A stretch of DNA of 60,000 bases from Lineus longissimus (taxonomy: Eukaryota > Nemertea > Pilidiophora > Heteronemertea > Lineidae). Location of the stretch: contig NC_088313.1 of the NCBI RefSeq assembly GCF_910592395.1, positions 12,542,437-12,602,436 of the forward strand, in the 5' to 3' direction. The number at the start of each line of letters is the position of its first letter. Within the stretch, counting starts at the first letter, position 1. Positions 33,300 to 46,097 of this stretch are shown in pieces. The notes beneath the pieces are model-generated. The model had not been told where the DNA came from and ran no database searches. It was given only the letters and a program-made list of their open reading frames with translations. The translations under genes were made by a program, and so were the position numbers.

Positions 33300-34590
33300 T
33301 TAAAAAGTCATGGTGTATTATCAATACAATGGGGTTGAGCATGGTTTGCTTTGCAAACTGTCCAACAAGAACATACTTAATAAGACTTATATAGTTGAGT
33401 GCCAAGTGGAAATGTCATAACCATTGAACGAAGTCATACGACACAAGACTACTAGACCATGCCTGCCTGCGTGCAAGGCCCTATGCATATGCACAACCTA
33501 CATGGCTACAGCCGACTCCACTGGCTGGCTGTAGCTTGCTACATTTATAGTGAAGAGGCCTACCAATACCATGAATACCATGTCAATGTCAGGCCTGGCT
33601 TATGTATATAACCATGTACATGCCCACAACACCTGAGTATTCAACACAATAATATTTCGATAGCTGTGTCTGAATAATAGGAATTTTTTAGGGCTACAGA
33701 ATCAAAATGTGCTTACTTCTTCTGAAAACCACTTTCGTTCTGGGCAAACGATAATGGTACTTCAAAACAATCGTCAGTGAAGTGTTTTGAACACACTACG
33801 GCCGAAGTGTTGGTCGGTTTCAGATCCGCTCTCGTTGTTTGTACAAACTTCACCCACTGACGTCGAATTGCTGGTTTTTTCGGGAATGAATGCGTCGAAG
33901 AGCACTCGATGCATCAGCCGTGGCACTACAGCCGAACAAAACACATCTATTCACCATATCAATTGATATTTCGCATGATATCTCAAGAAACTATTCACAT
34001 GCAAATGCACTGCACCATCCGCCATGATATTCCTGAGATCGCTCGGCCTTCCATTGTTGTCGTCATCGCCGAGGATTCACGAAGATTTTCGTTTTTATTG
34101 GATGGGTGTGGTCTGGGAATAAAAGTTGAAAGGAAAAAACGAACCACATTGCTTGAAATCGATTTTTTTTAAATTAATTGTTGTCTTAATGCATACTTAG
34201 ACCTTTTAAACCCACATGTTGGCGCCATCCAGTTATACCTTTAAATTCAATTCACAGTTTAATTTTGCAGTTAGAACGACGTTCACTGTCTGAAGCATGA
34301 TGAAATAATGATAGAACATTTAAGACACGGTAGTTAGAATTACAACTGGTCAATAGCCATAAGGTAGTGTATTATAATTCCCAACAATCCTGCGCTTGTT
34401 GTAGACAAGCACATAGTGCTTTGTTTGTATAACAGATGCTAAAGTGGCTTTTTTTTCCCTCACAATCTTGCATAGCCACCCGGTCTGTTGAATTTGTTTT
34501 GACCATATCAGCCATTGTACGGAAATTTATTATTTCCGATGCTGCATGGTTAAGGGTAAGCCCTTTGACTTTGCAGGTTACCTTACCCTT
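33300..34590. other. No supported gene
   Basis: Only short frames. 34088-34189 is a ~100-bp direct copy of 35817-35916, both ending at a TTAA. Confidence 0.45.
34088..34189 (+). repeat. ~100-bp repeat with an unoccupied TTAA
   Basis: Shares GTTTTTATTGGATGGG and GAATAAAAGTTGAAAG with 35817-35916 in the same order. Here TTAA at 34186-34189 continues as TGCATACTTAG; in the other copy the same TTAA is followed by a piggyBac end. Confidence 0.85.
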
Positions 34591-34593
34591 TTT

Positions 34594-35715
34594 AGCTCAC
34601 CTCTTAGCAGAGGTGAGCTTATCCCATACCGTGGCGTCCGTCGTCCGTCGTCGTCGTCGTCGTCGTCGTCGTCCGTCGTCCGTTAGCAGGGCACGTTTCG
34701 TAACTGTTAGAGCTATTGAGTTGAAACTTGATACACATGTACCCTTATGTAATGACACCTTGGAGACCAAGTTTCGGTCCGATTCGTTTCATGGTTTGGC
34801 CACCAGGGGGCCAAACGTTAAAAGTGAAAATATGCAATATCTCCCTTAATAGTAGTCGGGAAATTTTGAAAAAAATATGGTAGGTACTTCTAGCAAAGGT
34901 GCATCATATATCCTCCGGGTTTTTGATTTGACCTCCTTTTCAAGGTCACAGAGGTCAAATGGTGTAAATTGGCCGTTAGGATGTAACGATGGCACGTTTC
35001 TAAACTGCAATGACTATTGATACCAAATTTGGTACACATTTACCCCTTAGTCAGGTGATCTCAGAGATCGAAGTTTGGTCCAATATGATTCACCACTTGA
35101 CCACCAGGGGGCAAAATCCAAAAACCTTAAAAATGTGATTATTCCTTAACTTCTTGCCCGATTGCCACCAATTTGATATCATGGGTACATCTAACCACCA
35201 TACAGTATATGTCACACAGGTTTTTAATTTGACCTTCTTGTCAAGGTCACAGAGGTCAAATGGCGTAAATTCGCCGTCAGGCCGTAACAATGGCACGTTT
35301 CTTAACTGCAATGACTATTGATCACAAATTAAGTACACATGTACCCCTTGGTCAGGTGATCTCAGGTACCGAAGTTTGGTGCGATCTGATTTGCCGTTTG
35401 GCCTCCAGGGAGGGGGCCAAATCCTAAATTCTTCAAAATGCCATTATTCCTAGTAATGACTTGCCCGATTGGCACCAATTTTATATCATAGGTACATCTA
35501 ATTCTAACAACCATTCAATGTGTCACCCGGGTCTTCTTTGATTTGACCTACTTTTCAAGGTCACAGAGGTCGAACGTTATGTAAATTGGCCATTTTGGGG
35601 AAATTGTAATTGCTTGGACCTACATCAAACCTAACACTACATGACACAATACCATGCTCTTTATCCATCTTTCCTCCACATGAGGTGAGCACAATGGCCC
35701 TGGCCATTTCATTGG
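34594..35715 (+). repeat. AGCTCAC interspersed repeat with three ~300-bp internal copies
   Basis: Starts TTTTTAGCTCACCTC, with a foldback AGAGGTGAGCTTATCC and a (GTC)n tract (34633-34684). Ends GAGGTGAGCACAATGGCC. Internally three direct copies start GGCACGTTTC at about 34691, 34991 and 35290. Each contains TTTGGCCACCAGGG-like text and TCAAGGTCACAGAGGTC. Same family as 5048-7240. Non-coding. Confidence 0.8.
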
Positions 35716-35816
35716 TTTTGAAAGCATAATTTTTTGACAAATGTAGCGATGAGATCACCATCCAATTCATCAGTGAGATCTCCCAGATACCGACCACATT
35801 TAGGATTCCACTCGTC

Positions 35817-35916
35817 TTTCGTTTTTATTGGATGGGCTTGGTCTGGGAATAAAAGTTGAAAGAAAATGAACCACATTGCTTGAAATCGGGTTTTTTTTAA
35901 TTACTTGTTGTCTTAA
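35817..35916 (+). repeat. Second copy of the ~100-bp repeat, TTAA occupied
   Basis: Direct copy of 34088-34189; TTAA at 35913-35916 is directly followed by CCCTTTCAGCTCTG, a piggyBac-type terminus. Confidence 0.85.
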
Positions 35917-37378
<1,462 letters not shown>

Positions 37379-37633
37379 TGTATTGATCTTCCTCAATGTT
37401 TAGTGCCTACGGCCTCGTCAGGTTCGTTTCGTGGGGAAAATAAAGGATTTAAACAACGTTTCTCAGTTTCTTATTATATTGGCTAGCAATTGTTCATAAC
37501 TTCGTTGAATCACTTATACAAAGTATGTTACATAAAAGGACGCCAGGAGGCAGCACCTACTGGGCGCTAAATTTAAAGAGTACTCAGTACCATGGGGACC
37601 ATACATCATACTTAGTACCATGGGGACCATACA
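37379..37633 (-). repeat. 3' LTR of Gypsy copy C
   Basis: Starts TGTATTGAT and ends ACCATACA. The block CTTAGTACCATGGGGACC is duplicated at the inner end compared with the other LTR, giving 255 instead of 226 bp. Confidence 0.9.
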
Positions 37634-37648
37634 TCATCCCCCCCCTTT
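37634..37648 (-). other. Polypurine tract, Gypsy copy C
   Basis: Directly inside the 3' LTR the minus strand reads AAAGGGGGGGGATGA, the expected plus-strand primer position. Confidence 0.75.
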
Positions 37649-37902
37649 AAAAAAAGGGCTCGTCCTCGAGCCAGGCATGAAAAAGTAGTGAAATCTATCC
37701 AAATTACAAAACGATATATGTAAAAGACAATGCAAAAACAACTGCATGTAAACATCATGAGTAAATGCTGACAAAGACTCACTATCCTCACGGTGAAGAC
37801 CATCGCTCCAGTATTCATAGTCTTGCCACATACTACTATTAATCAATCATACATCCGGATCATGCATCAAACATGCAGCATACATCAAACCTATCCTTTA
37901 TA

Positions 37903-38981
37903 TCTATATAATAATACTGGAAGGGGGACGAATAAAGTCACACTTAGAGGTGTTGGATCGCCTTGAAATTTTGCATGAATGGTGGTGACACCTTGCCCTG
38001 ATGCAACGTCTTGGTTTTGTTCAAAAATTTACTTCAGCGGAGCAGTAATGAGGGCTTTTTAATCGGACACTGTCTATTCTCCTTACCACCATTGCTGTTA
38101 AGTTATGCAGGGGCTTAATCAATTACCTGCACTCCCTGTGGGGTGAATAACATTACCTTTTGAACAGCTGGCTGTAGGGGATGATTGGAACAGCCGGTAT
38201 ACCTGCTGACCTGCTGAACCCAGTTTAATGTTATTTTCAATCCACGATTGCAGGTCACCTGATTTTTGAGATTTCGCGGGAAATGAAATTGTAAACAAAC
38301 ACATGTGTGCAGTTCAAATGTAAACAAAAATTTATTTTTGGTGACTTGGGTTTTCCCGCAGTTAGGAGCTGGGGTCAAATAGGTGGTCTATTGTTTATGG
38401 GTGCTGTTTTAGTCAGAGCTAGCCCTTGATTATGAAGGGATTTTCAAGTTAAGGTGACCATGGTCTGTTTATGTGCTCACCACAGCTTTCAATACTTGAT
38501 GTATCTGAAGAGGCGCGCTGAACCTGACATGGCTTTATCAAGGAGCTGCTCATGCTGCTGAACTTTTAGCTTGCCTGTCGACTAAGTGCCTTGCCCGAGA
38601 CATTGCTACATGTAGGAGGAGCACGCATTTTAAAGTTACAGTAGTGATAGAACAATTGGTTCGAACCATTTGGAAGCCGACATGTGAAGGCCTATCTGAG
38701 TTCTCCTTCTTCTTCTCCGTATAAAAAGGGGCATATTGCTGCCTTAGGAACGAGGCATATTGACATTGCCTCATCATCTCTATCGGACCAATTGATAAAC
38801 TTTGTTATGCACTCATACATCACGCCACAGCTAGGTCCGAGTCTGTGGTCAAATGGTTTGTTTAATTTGTCTCTTCGATATATCCCCTTTGATATTGCAT
38901 TAGATTTTCATTGCAATTCAATCTATTCATGATGAAGATATAGCCCATTTGAACGTGCCTGCGCCACGGGTATAATGCTAG
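37903..38981 (+). mobile_element. Non-autonomous Helitron, 1079 bp
   Basis: Starts TCTATATAATAATACTGG directly after an A and ends ...GGGTATAATGCTAG directly before a T, the AT target context and TC...CTRR ends of Helitrons. About 10 bp before the end a short hairpin (CGTG...CACG, 38954-38967) is present. No Rep/helicase ORF is found, so it would depend on another copy. No target duplication is expected. It sits in the 3' untranslated part of Gypsy copy C. Confidence 0.75.
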
Positions 38982-39419
38982 TATGTAATAAAAGTACCAT
39001 ACTAAAAATACCAATAGCTACATACATGTATGCCAGAAATTGTAGCACACATGTATGTCAACTACATGTATGAGTACACGAAATCGCAGTAAAAGAACAA
39101 TATGTGCCGCAGCCTTACGGCTCACATGTGCAAAAACGTTCATCAGCAAAAGCCTGAGGAAACATCTAGTCCTCATGTATCACGATCATACTAACAAGGT
39201 ACAAAGTACATGTGTACCACAATTACTTGTTTGAAAATTAAAACTTCAGTGCATACTCTCACAATTACTACAAGCACAGTACCGTAACAAAGTTTTAATG
39301 GTGAGTTAATGAACCCACTAGTCCATCATATAAACCACAAGTTCCTATTCACTGGCAACTGCACTGAATACAGTGTATATACAAACTTAATTACACTGTA
39401 CCATAGTCTATTTTTGAAG

Positions 39420-39655
39420 GACCAGTATCAGTCTGGCCAACTTTAGTGGCTCTAGCAACGGCAAAGGACAAGTGTGACCAGCAACAATCCGGTTAGCTTA
39501 ACGTCCAGTAATCACTAATGACCAGTAACAATCCGGCCAGCTGAATGTCCATTAACACTACACACAATGGAACAATACAAACTATCCAGAGAAGTCCAAA
39601 TAAATGCAGTTGCATACACAGCTATGGAGTGACCAGTACCAATCCGGCCAGCTCA
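39420..39655. repeat. Dispersed 25-bp repeat in the Gypsy copy C 3' region
   Basis: Four diverged copies of GACCAGTAACAATCCGGCC-like text at about 39420, 39476, 39519 and 39631. The remaining sequence from 38982 to 40306 has no supported ORF and no envelope-like protein. Confidence 0.7.
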
Positions 39656-40306
39656 AGAGTCCAATGAGAAAAAGCACAAGAAAATCACATTTTGTAGGTG
39701 GCTGGCTGACCCAAATGAAGAATAGAAATACACAGTTGGTATATCAATGTAGTTACATCCCATACTAGGCAAACATTAACACTTATGGCCAAATTGGTCC
39801 GAAACAAGTCGCTAATTCACATCACATGAAAAGTAAGTGGCCTGTGTGTGGTAAAAAGACAATGATAAACACTGTGAACCACTAGCACTACACACTACCA
39901 CAAAATACGCAACATAATAGTACATGTACATTTGGCAGATAGTGTTTACATCTAGAGTTCTTATGTCAACGTGAGCAAATCTACATATCAGGGGGTAAGA
40001 AATGGCCAACAATGCAACAACTGTTCAGCACCCAATGTGCAATGGCCTATAACATACAGTACAGACAGCATGCTGGTTTGACAAAAGGAAACATACATGT
40101 ACATACATTCATCATCCATCCAGTTGATCAGGCTGGTCACACATTCAATCACACAGTCATACTTATAACCAGCTGCAGTCAGTTGAAATAATTACCCAAT
40201 TGCAAGATTGCTCCACAAAAGTCTAAATGCCAGAGATAACCACACTCATACAACTACTGTCATCATTTACATAACAAAGCAATTTAGGGTCACCATCAAT
40301 ACCATA

Positions 40307-43300
40307 CTATCGATTCAGCCACTTCTCCAGTGTCATACCCTTGGCGAGACGCACCTTATCAGCATGGGTTCGATACATGTTACCCTGAGGATTCAACTGT
40401 AGCATTACAGTGAAATCCTCCTTAACCTCTTTTACAAGATATGGACCTGTCCAAGGAAGATGTTTATCCCCCTTAAAAGCCTTCCGGGGGTTGTAGTACC
40501 ATACGAAGTCATCCCGTTGAAGTGACTGGTACTTCGGACAGTTTGTTTCATACTGACGTTTCTGAACGCGCTGGATGAGTCTCAGATGATTTCGAACCAA
40601 AGAATACGCTTTCGTGAACCGAGCCTCCAGCTGACGAACATAAGAAGGAACAGACACTGAAGATTCAGACGGTTTGGAATATAGAAGGTCAATGGGGAGC
40701 CTCATCTCCCGCCCAGTCAACATGAAATGGGGAGTTTCCCCAGTACTACTGTGAACAGAGGATCTGTACGCCATCAAAAACACTGGCAACATGATGTCCC
40801 AATCACCCGTACTCTGCTTGTGATCGTATATGTATGTTTTAAGCATGCTCTTGAGTATCTTGTTAAAATTTTCCACCAAGCCATTGCTCTTGGGGTTATA
40901 AGGGGTGGTTAGGCTACGGGCAACATCAAGCTTCTCCAAAAGACAAGAGTAGAGGTTTGAGACAAACTGTGGACCGCGATCGCTATGGAGTATGTACATA
41001 CACCCGAACCTGGAAACCAGCTCCTTAATGATGGCTTGGCAGACCTCTTCTGTCTCTGTAGTTCGGAGTGGTGCTGCTTCCACCCATTTGGTGAAATTGT
41101 CTTCTATCGTAACCGCGTAGCGGTAGCCTCTTGGCGTTTCCTTTAATGGGCCGATTAAATCGATGGAGACACGCTCAAACGCTTCGCCGAAAAGCTGTTG
41201 TGTAAGAGGTACTGCACGCTTCTTGTGGGGGTGTTTTATGACATTACATGTCTCACAATGTGAGACAAAGCGAGAGACATCACGCCGCCAGCCTACCCAA
41301 TAGAATCGATATTTAACACGCTGAAGAGACTTGAAAGTGCCTAAGTGACCAGAAGAGGGGTCAGAATGAAGTTGCTCCATTACACTACTGCGCAGAATCC
41401 TTGGCAAAATTATCTGAATCCGTGTAGGCCTATCAGCTACTTCTAGCCTTCGGAACAATATCCCATTGTCCACTGTGAGATGCCTCCAGTGTTGCCGTAA
41501 GGTTTTCACACTGAGACTCTCACCAGACACTGTTTGGTATGAGGGATAGTCAGCATTGGCTAGTTTTAACTGCAAGATGGGGCCGATATCAGGGTCAGAC
41601 AACTGTAGATCTGCAAGCTTGTCATAGGGTAAGGAGACTTCCGGTACATCAGTTGGAGATTGAGAGACAGTATCATCTGTTGACTTATCCGTGGGTTTGG
41701 TCATAGGTTGCTGCATTTTCCTGGCCTGAGCACGAGTGGTCACAGCACCACAGCCCATCATGAGCTGCTCAACTTTATCTTCTACAGAATGGTCAGTGGC
41801 GGTGGTATGTGAACATGGAGGAACATCGGTAGATTCCTTAATGCGAAATTTCCTAGTGTGGCCCTTGGGTCTGTCAGGCTCTGGTGCTTCATCCCTATCA
41901 CACTGGCCACAGGGGAGGCGGCTCATGAAATCGGCATTTACATGTAATCTACCGGGTCTGTGGGTAACAGAAAAGTGGAACTGAGAGAGGAAGAGCTGCC
42001 AGCGCTGTATTTGTTCGTTGGCGTCAGTAAGCGTGAGCATATGACTGACAGCAGCGTTATCTGTCCTCAACATGAACTGCTGACCAAACAAATAAGGTTT
42101 GAAATGTTCTACGGCTTTGACAACTGCCAAAAATTCCCGCTTAGTTACACAATACTTCCGCTCAGAGTCTGATAGCAATTTGGAGAAAAAACCAAGAACA
42201 GTCTCTTTACCTTCCTGCACTTGGCTGAGAACAGCTCCCATCCCAGTGTTGGAAGCATCGGTGTCGAGTATGAAATCACCGCCTTTGACGTCAGGAAAAG
42301 CAAGAACTGGAGGGTGTATTAGAGCTGCCTTCAACCGTTGGAACGAAGCTTCGTGGTCAATTGTCCAAACAAGCTTACTGCTGGCTTTGGTGAGCTCATA
42401 AAGAGGTGCAGCTAGTTGGCTCATATTGCGAATAAACCGTCTATAATATGACACTAATCCAAGGAATCTTTTGACCTCAGTACGCAACTTATGCCTGGGA
42501 ACAGTTGCCAGCGAAGGCCAGTTTTGCACAGAGTCAAGCTTGCTCTTAACCGGGGAGATGCCATGTTCAGAAACCAAATGACCAAAATACTCAACTGAAG
42601 TTTGAAACAGATGACACTTGCTAGGTTTTACCTTTAAGTTAGCATGCTGGAAACGCTCTAAAACCTCTTGAAGATTAGCTAATGCCTCCTTGAAAGTCTT
42701 GCCAAAAACAAGCACGTCATCCAAATAGAGTAGACAGCGATCCCACTGCAAACCACGCAATACACGCTCCATTAGGCGCTGGAAGGTTGCAGGGGCGTTG
42801 CATAACCCAAAAGGTAGAACAGAAAATTGGAATAAACCATCCTTGGTCAGAAAAGCAGTCTTCTCACGATCTTCAGCAGTTTTGAGAGGAACCTGCCAAT
42901 AGTCGGACTGTAAATCAAGGGTACAAAAGAACTTTTGACCATACAAAGAATCGATGCACTCATCAAAGCGAGGCAGAGCATACGAGTCGGCTTTAGTCAC
43001 AGAGTTCAACCTGCGAAAATCCACGCAAAAGCGGGCTGTCCCGTCTTTTTTAGCAACCACAACAGGGGCGCTTGCCCAGGGACTGTTGGAGTCTTCCATG
43101 ACCCCTCGATTGAGGCCGTCATGGACTGCCTTCCGTATTTCTTGTTCCCTTCGGTAACCTTGGCGACGAAGCGGAAGTCTGAAGGGGGGTGCATCGTGAG
43201 TATTAATCTCATGAGTAGCTAACTGTGTTTGCCCGATGTCTGTGGGGGAACTAGAAAACGTAGATTGGTATTTGATGAGAAGCAGTGCCAATTCTCTCTT

Positions 43301-44116
43301 CTCTGCTGCAGATAGTTCTTTACTGGACTCAGAGTAAAGGTTGGATAAGTGAGGCGGTATAATAGCTTCTAAATCCTGTAAAGATGACTCACTATATGTG
43401 TCAGTAGGAAACTCAGTAGCCAGTGAAGCTGCGGCTGTGCATTGTTCAGAAGATGCTTTATGTTTCCAAGAAGTAGCAGGAAATTCATATCCAATAAGAG
43501 TACCTTCGGGTAGGACAATTTCTTCTTCATTTGGATTATAGAGTTGCACAGGCGTGGAGCGTCGCTTACGAGGCTGGACAGTAACAGACCTGGCGGGGAG
43601 AATGCCGTATCTCTGTACGAAGTGTACATTGGGCTCTAACATAACCTCCTGTCTACAACGAAAAGGTCGCATTAACCTTGCATTTGCAAACACTTCAGTT
43701 CCAGGTGGTAATCTCAACGGCTGTGTTAACCTAACCGAATGAGGGAGAACACTATGCTGCTCAGAAATCAAAGGGTACTCCTTCCCATTAAAAATATAGG
43801 TCTCAGAACTTAACTTCAAATCACACTTGAAACGGGTGAGAAAATCCATCCCCCAAATGCCATCCATACCTCTCATATCAGTAATAGTGAGATCAAAATC
43901 AAATCGAGTGTCGTGGACACGCACAGGCATGGATACCTGCCCCAAAATAGGCAGCTTAGACTGGCCATCAGCCATGACAATGTCGAAATTATGCTTTTTC
44001 AATGGAGGACGATACTTCCTTGGAATTCTGTTATATGCTGCCGACGATAAGAAGGAAGTCTGAGAACCAGAATCAATCAAGAAACAAGAAGGCAAACCAT
44101 TGAGGTAGGTTGTCAT
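40307..44116 (-). CDS. Gypsy copy C Pol polyprotein (PR-RT-RH-IN)
   Basis: One uninterrupted 1269-residue frame. Aspartic protease starts at once (LIDSGS, Asp15). RT has VDFRRLNSVT, LDLQSDYWQVPL, LPFGLCNAPATFQ and YLDD at 464-467. RNase H has DTDAS (Asp618) with later Glu661, Asp686 and Asp729. Integrase has the zinc HHCC set (His917, His924, Cys954, Cys957) and catalytic Asp986, Asp1046, Glu1082 with the classic 35-residue spacing. PR-RT-RH-IN order defines Ty3/Gypsy (Metaviridae). No chromodomain is evident; the end is KVRLAKGMTLEKW. The start ATG overlaps the gag stop as ATGA in the -1 frame, pointing to stop-restart or frameshift translation. All catalytic residues are present. Confidence 0.95.
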   Translation of the reverse strand: MTTYLNGLPSCFLIDSGSQTSFLSSAAYNRIPRKYRPPLKKHNFDIVMADGQSKLPILGQVSMPVRVHDTRFDFDLTITDMRGMDGIWGMDFLTRFKCDLKLSSETYIFNGKEYPLISEQHSVLPHSVRLTQPLRLPPGTEVFANARLMRPFRCRQEVMLEPNVHFVQRYGILPARSVTVQPRKRRSTPVQLYNPNEEEIVLPEGTLIGYEFPATSWKHKASSEQCTAAASLATEFPTDTYSESSLQDLEAIIPPHLSNLYSESSKELSAAEKRELALLLIKYQSTFSSSPTDIGQTQLATHEINTHDAPPFRLPLRRQGYRREQEIRKAVHDGLNRGVMEDSNSPWASAPVVVAKKDGTARFCVDFRRLNSVTKADSYALPRFDECIDSLYGQKFFCTLDLQSDYWQVPLKTAEDREKTAFLTKDGLFQFSVLPFGLCNAPATFQRLMERVLRGLQWDRCLLYLDDVLVFGKTFKEALANLQEVLERFQHANLKVKPSKCHLFQTSVEYFGHLVSEHGISPVKSKLDSVQNWPSLATVPRHKLRTEVKRFLGLVSYYRRFIRNMSQLAAPLYELTKASSKLVWTIDHEASFQRLKAALIHPPVLAFPDVKGGDFILDTDASNTGMGAVLSQVQEGKETVLGFFSKLLSDSERKYCVTKREFLAVVKAVEHFKPYLFGQQFMLRTDNAAVSHMLTLTDANEQIQRWQLFLSQFHFSVTHRPGRLHVNADFMSRLPCGQCDRDEAPEPDRPKGHTRKFRIKESTDVPPCSHTTATDHSVEDKVEQLMMGCGAVTTRAQARKMQQPMTKPTDKSTDDTVSQSPTDVPEVSLPYDKLADLQLSDPDIGPILQLKLANADYPSYQTVSGESLSVKTLRQHWRHLTVDNGILFRRLEVADRPTRIQIILPRILRSSVMEQLHSDPSSGHLGTFKSLQRVKYRFYWVGWRRDVSRFVSHCETCNVIKHPHKKRAVPLTQQLFGEAFERVSIDLIGPLKETPRGYRYAVTIEDNFTKWVEAAPLRTTETEEVCQAIIKELVSRFGCMYILHSDRGPQFVSNLYSCLLEKLDVARSLTTPYNPKSNGLVENFNKILKSMLKTYIYDHKQSTGDWDIMLPVFLMAYRSSVHSSTGETPHFMLTGREMRLPIDLLYSKPSESSVSVPSYVRQLEARFTKAYSLVRNHLRLIQRVQKRQYETNCPKYQSLQRDDFVWYYNPRKAFKGDKHLPWTGPYLVKEVKEDFTVMLQLNPQGNMYRTHADKVRLAKGMTLEKWLNR

Positions 44117-45708
44117 AAAAGCACGAGTGGGACTGGAGCCAGATGACGCAAAAGTCTGAGGAGGTGTGCCATGCTCTTGGGCTCCGCTTGTGGGAGCATG
44201 GCCTTACGGTTTAAAACTGCTTGCTCTGAGTCAGGTAAACTGGTGACTTCTTCCGCAGGAGCAAAATGGGCAACAACGCGAGGGCAATTTTGCAAGAAGT
44301 GCTCAGGGGACTTGCAAACAAAACAAGATTTGCCATTTGTAGCAAAACGGCGATCCTGCGAGCTATAACGTTGACCACGGCCACGTCCTGGGTCACCTCT
44401 TCCCCTTCCTCTGCCAACAGGGGAATTGTCATCATGCCTTTGGGTTGCATTCCACTGCTCACCGCCTGGCCTAGGATCTGGTGGATGCATGGCTGCTACA
44501 TTCTGATAATTGAACACAGGCTGATTTACTGCCAACAAGTGAGCCTCATAACTTTTTGCCTTTCTCAAGACCTCAGGTAAAGGCTGATCCTTCACTTCGA
44601 ATAACTTGTCCCCCAGGGGACCTTCCCGCAAGGCAAGATAAAGCTGGAGACCTACGTCAGATTGAGGTGAGCCATAGGCGCGCTTACTGTATAAGCTTAT
44701 CCTGAAAGCTAAATCGTCAAGTGATTCACCGTCCTCCCTTCTAACATCTCGTAACTTCGCTATCCATTCTGAACGCTCTCCTACATAGTGCTTCTCAAGC
44801 TCGGCCACGAGGAGATCAAAGTTCACAGGAGTACTTCCAAGGTCCAACGCTGCCAATATTCTAGCTGCCTTTCCAGTAAGTCACGCACGCAACAAAGTTA
44901 ACTTCTCATCTGAAGTCCATCCTAAAGTCATCGCTTTAAAGTTCGCTAAGTAAGCTTCGATGTCTAGCTTGGAATCATCAAACATAGGCACTTTAGGGGT
45001 TCGCTTATCCCTTACTGAGGAAGCAGATCCAAAAGAACAATTGGAGTAATGGTTGACTACCGAAGGCGAAGTTGGTGATGTAGCTGATGACGGTAGCCAA
45101 GCTGCTACAGGCGTATGTTGAGAAGCGAAAGCTACATTGGGCCTTGGCACATTCTGAGTATGTGAAGTATGTGAAGGAGCAGGATGCGACATAGGGCGTG
45201 CAACAGACGGGCTATATTGTGGTACAGTAGTTTCTGTAGCGTTACCTACCATTACAGGTGGCGATGAGATATGTGGTGCCAAAGTTGGGGGAACATACAC
45301 AGGGGTTGAGGAGTGCACTGAGGATGCAGGTAAAGTAGAAGGCTGACGTGTAGCATCGGCAAAAGTTTCATGTGCAGTAGTGGAGGCCTGCACATGCCCA
45401 GAACCAGGAGGTATGGAATGCATGTGTGTCGCTACCTGTGGGTCCCGCCGTGCGGCTGGTAGCAATCCAGTCGGCAATGGTGGGTCAGGTAGTGGTTGGG
45501 TAATGGGAGTAGTGATTTCCGCCGATACCACAGGTGTATTACTCTCTGTGTCAGGTGTAGGAGAGATAGCGTGTTCTGAACCCGGCCCTGTGGCTAGTAA
45601 CACACTGAAATTCAATACATGAAATACACACCACAATTGCCAAACATTCCAAATACCATCCCAAAAAGAAAGGGTTAAGAAAGAGCAAATACATGTAGGT
45701 GTGAACAT
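44113..45708 (-). pseudogene. Gypsy copy C Gag, one in-frame stop
   Basis: Two parts in the same frame are separated by a TGA at 44881-44883. The first (45708-44884) has a Pro/Thr/Ser-rich region and ends in capsid-type sequence (KVPMFDDSKLDIEAYLANFKAMT). The second continues with LDLGSTPVNFDLLVAELEKHY, SLDDLAFRISLYSKRAY, an RG-rich stretch and a CCHC zinc knuckle (CFVCKSPEHFLQNC). A single C-to-T change at a CGA codon would explain the stop. An acceptor-like ATTTCAG at about 45607 just upstream suggests that gag is made from a spliced RNA and that the first ~35 codons of the open frame are not translated. Confidence 0.85.
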
Positions 45709-46097
45709 TTGATACCATAGGTTACTGTGCTAACACATATTATGCGCACAATCAGAAGCTAGCATCAACACACTTGTGTACCGTGCCTGAAATAAAACAA
45801 AATTATTGAAATAGACAAAGTGGAAATGAACAAATATCAGTAAAAGTAGAACAATACTGGGTGCCTACTGCATTCCACTGCACAGATACAGATAATACAT
45901 GTGGACCTCAAGTTATGAAAATTCAAGTTATACTTTAGTACACAGAGTTAAATAAAAAGTCACAGAATTGTAGGAAATGTTTTTTTTTAAAAAGATGAAA
46001 AAGGGGTCGCCACCTACAAAACTGCAAAATTCTATTTATACTCCTGAACTGTTCTCCTCAGTGTCACGAATTATCCTGTCATTATACGGTACTTCAA

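Noticed and set aside
34436-34849. Plus-strand ORF with an arginine run
   Set aside because: It translates the (GTC)n tract of a non-coding repeat.
38982-40306. An envelope gene for Gypsy copy C
   Set aside because: No long ORF, signal peptide or transmembrane pattern is present between pol and the 3' LTR.
45380-45622. Plus-strand ORFs opposite gag and pol of Gypsy copy C
   Set aside because: They are antisense shadows of well-supported minus-strand genes.
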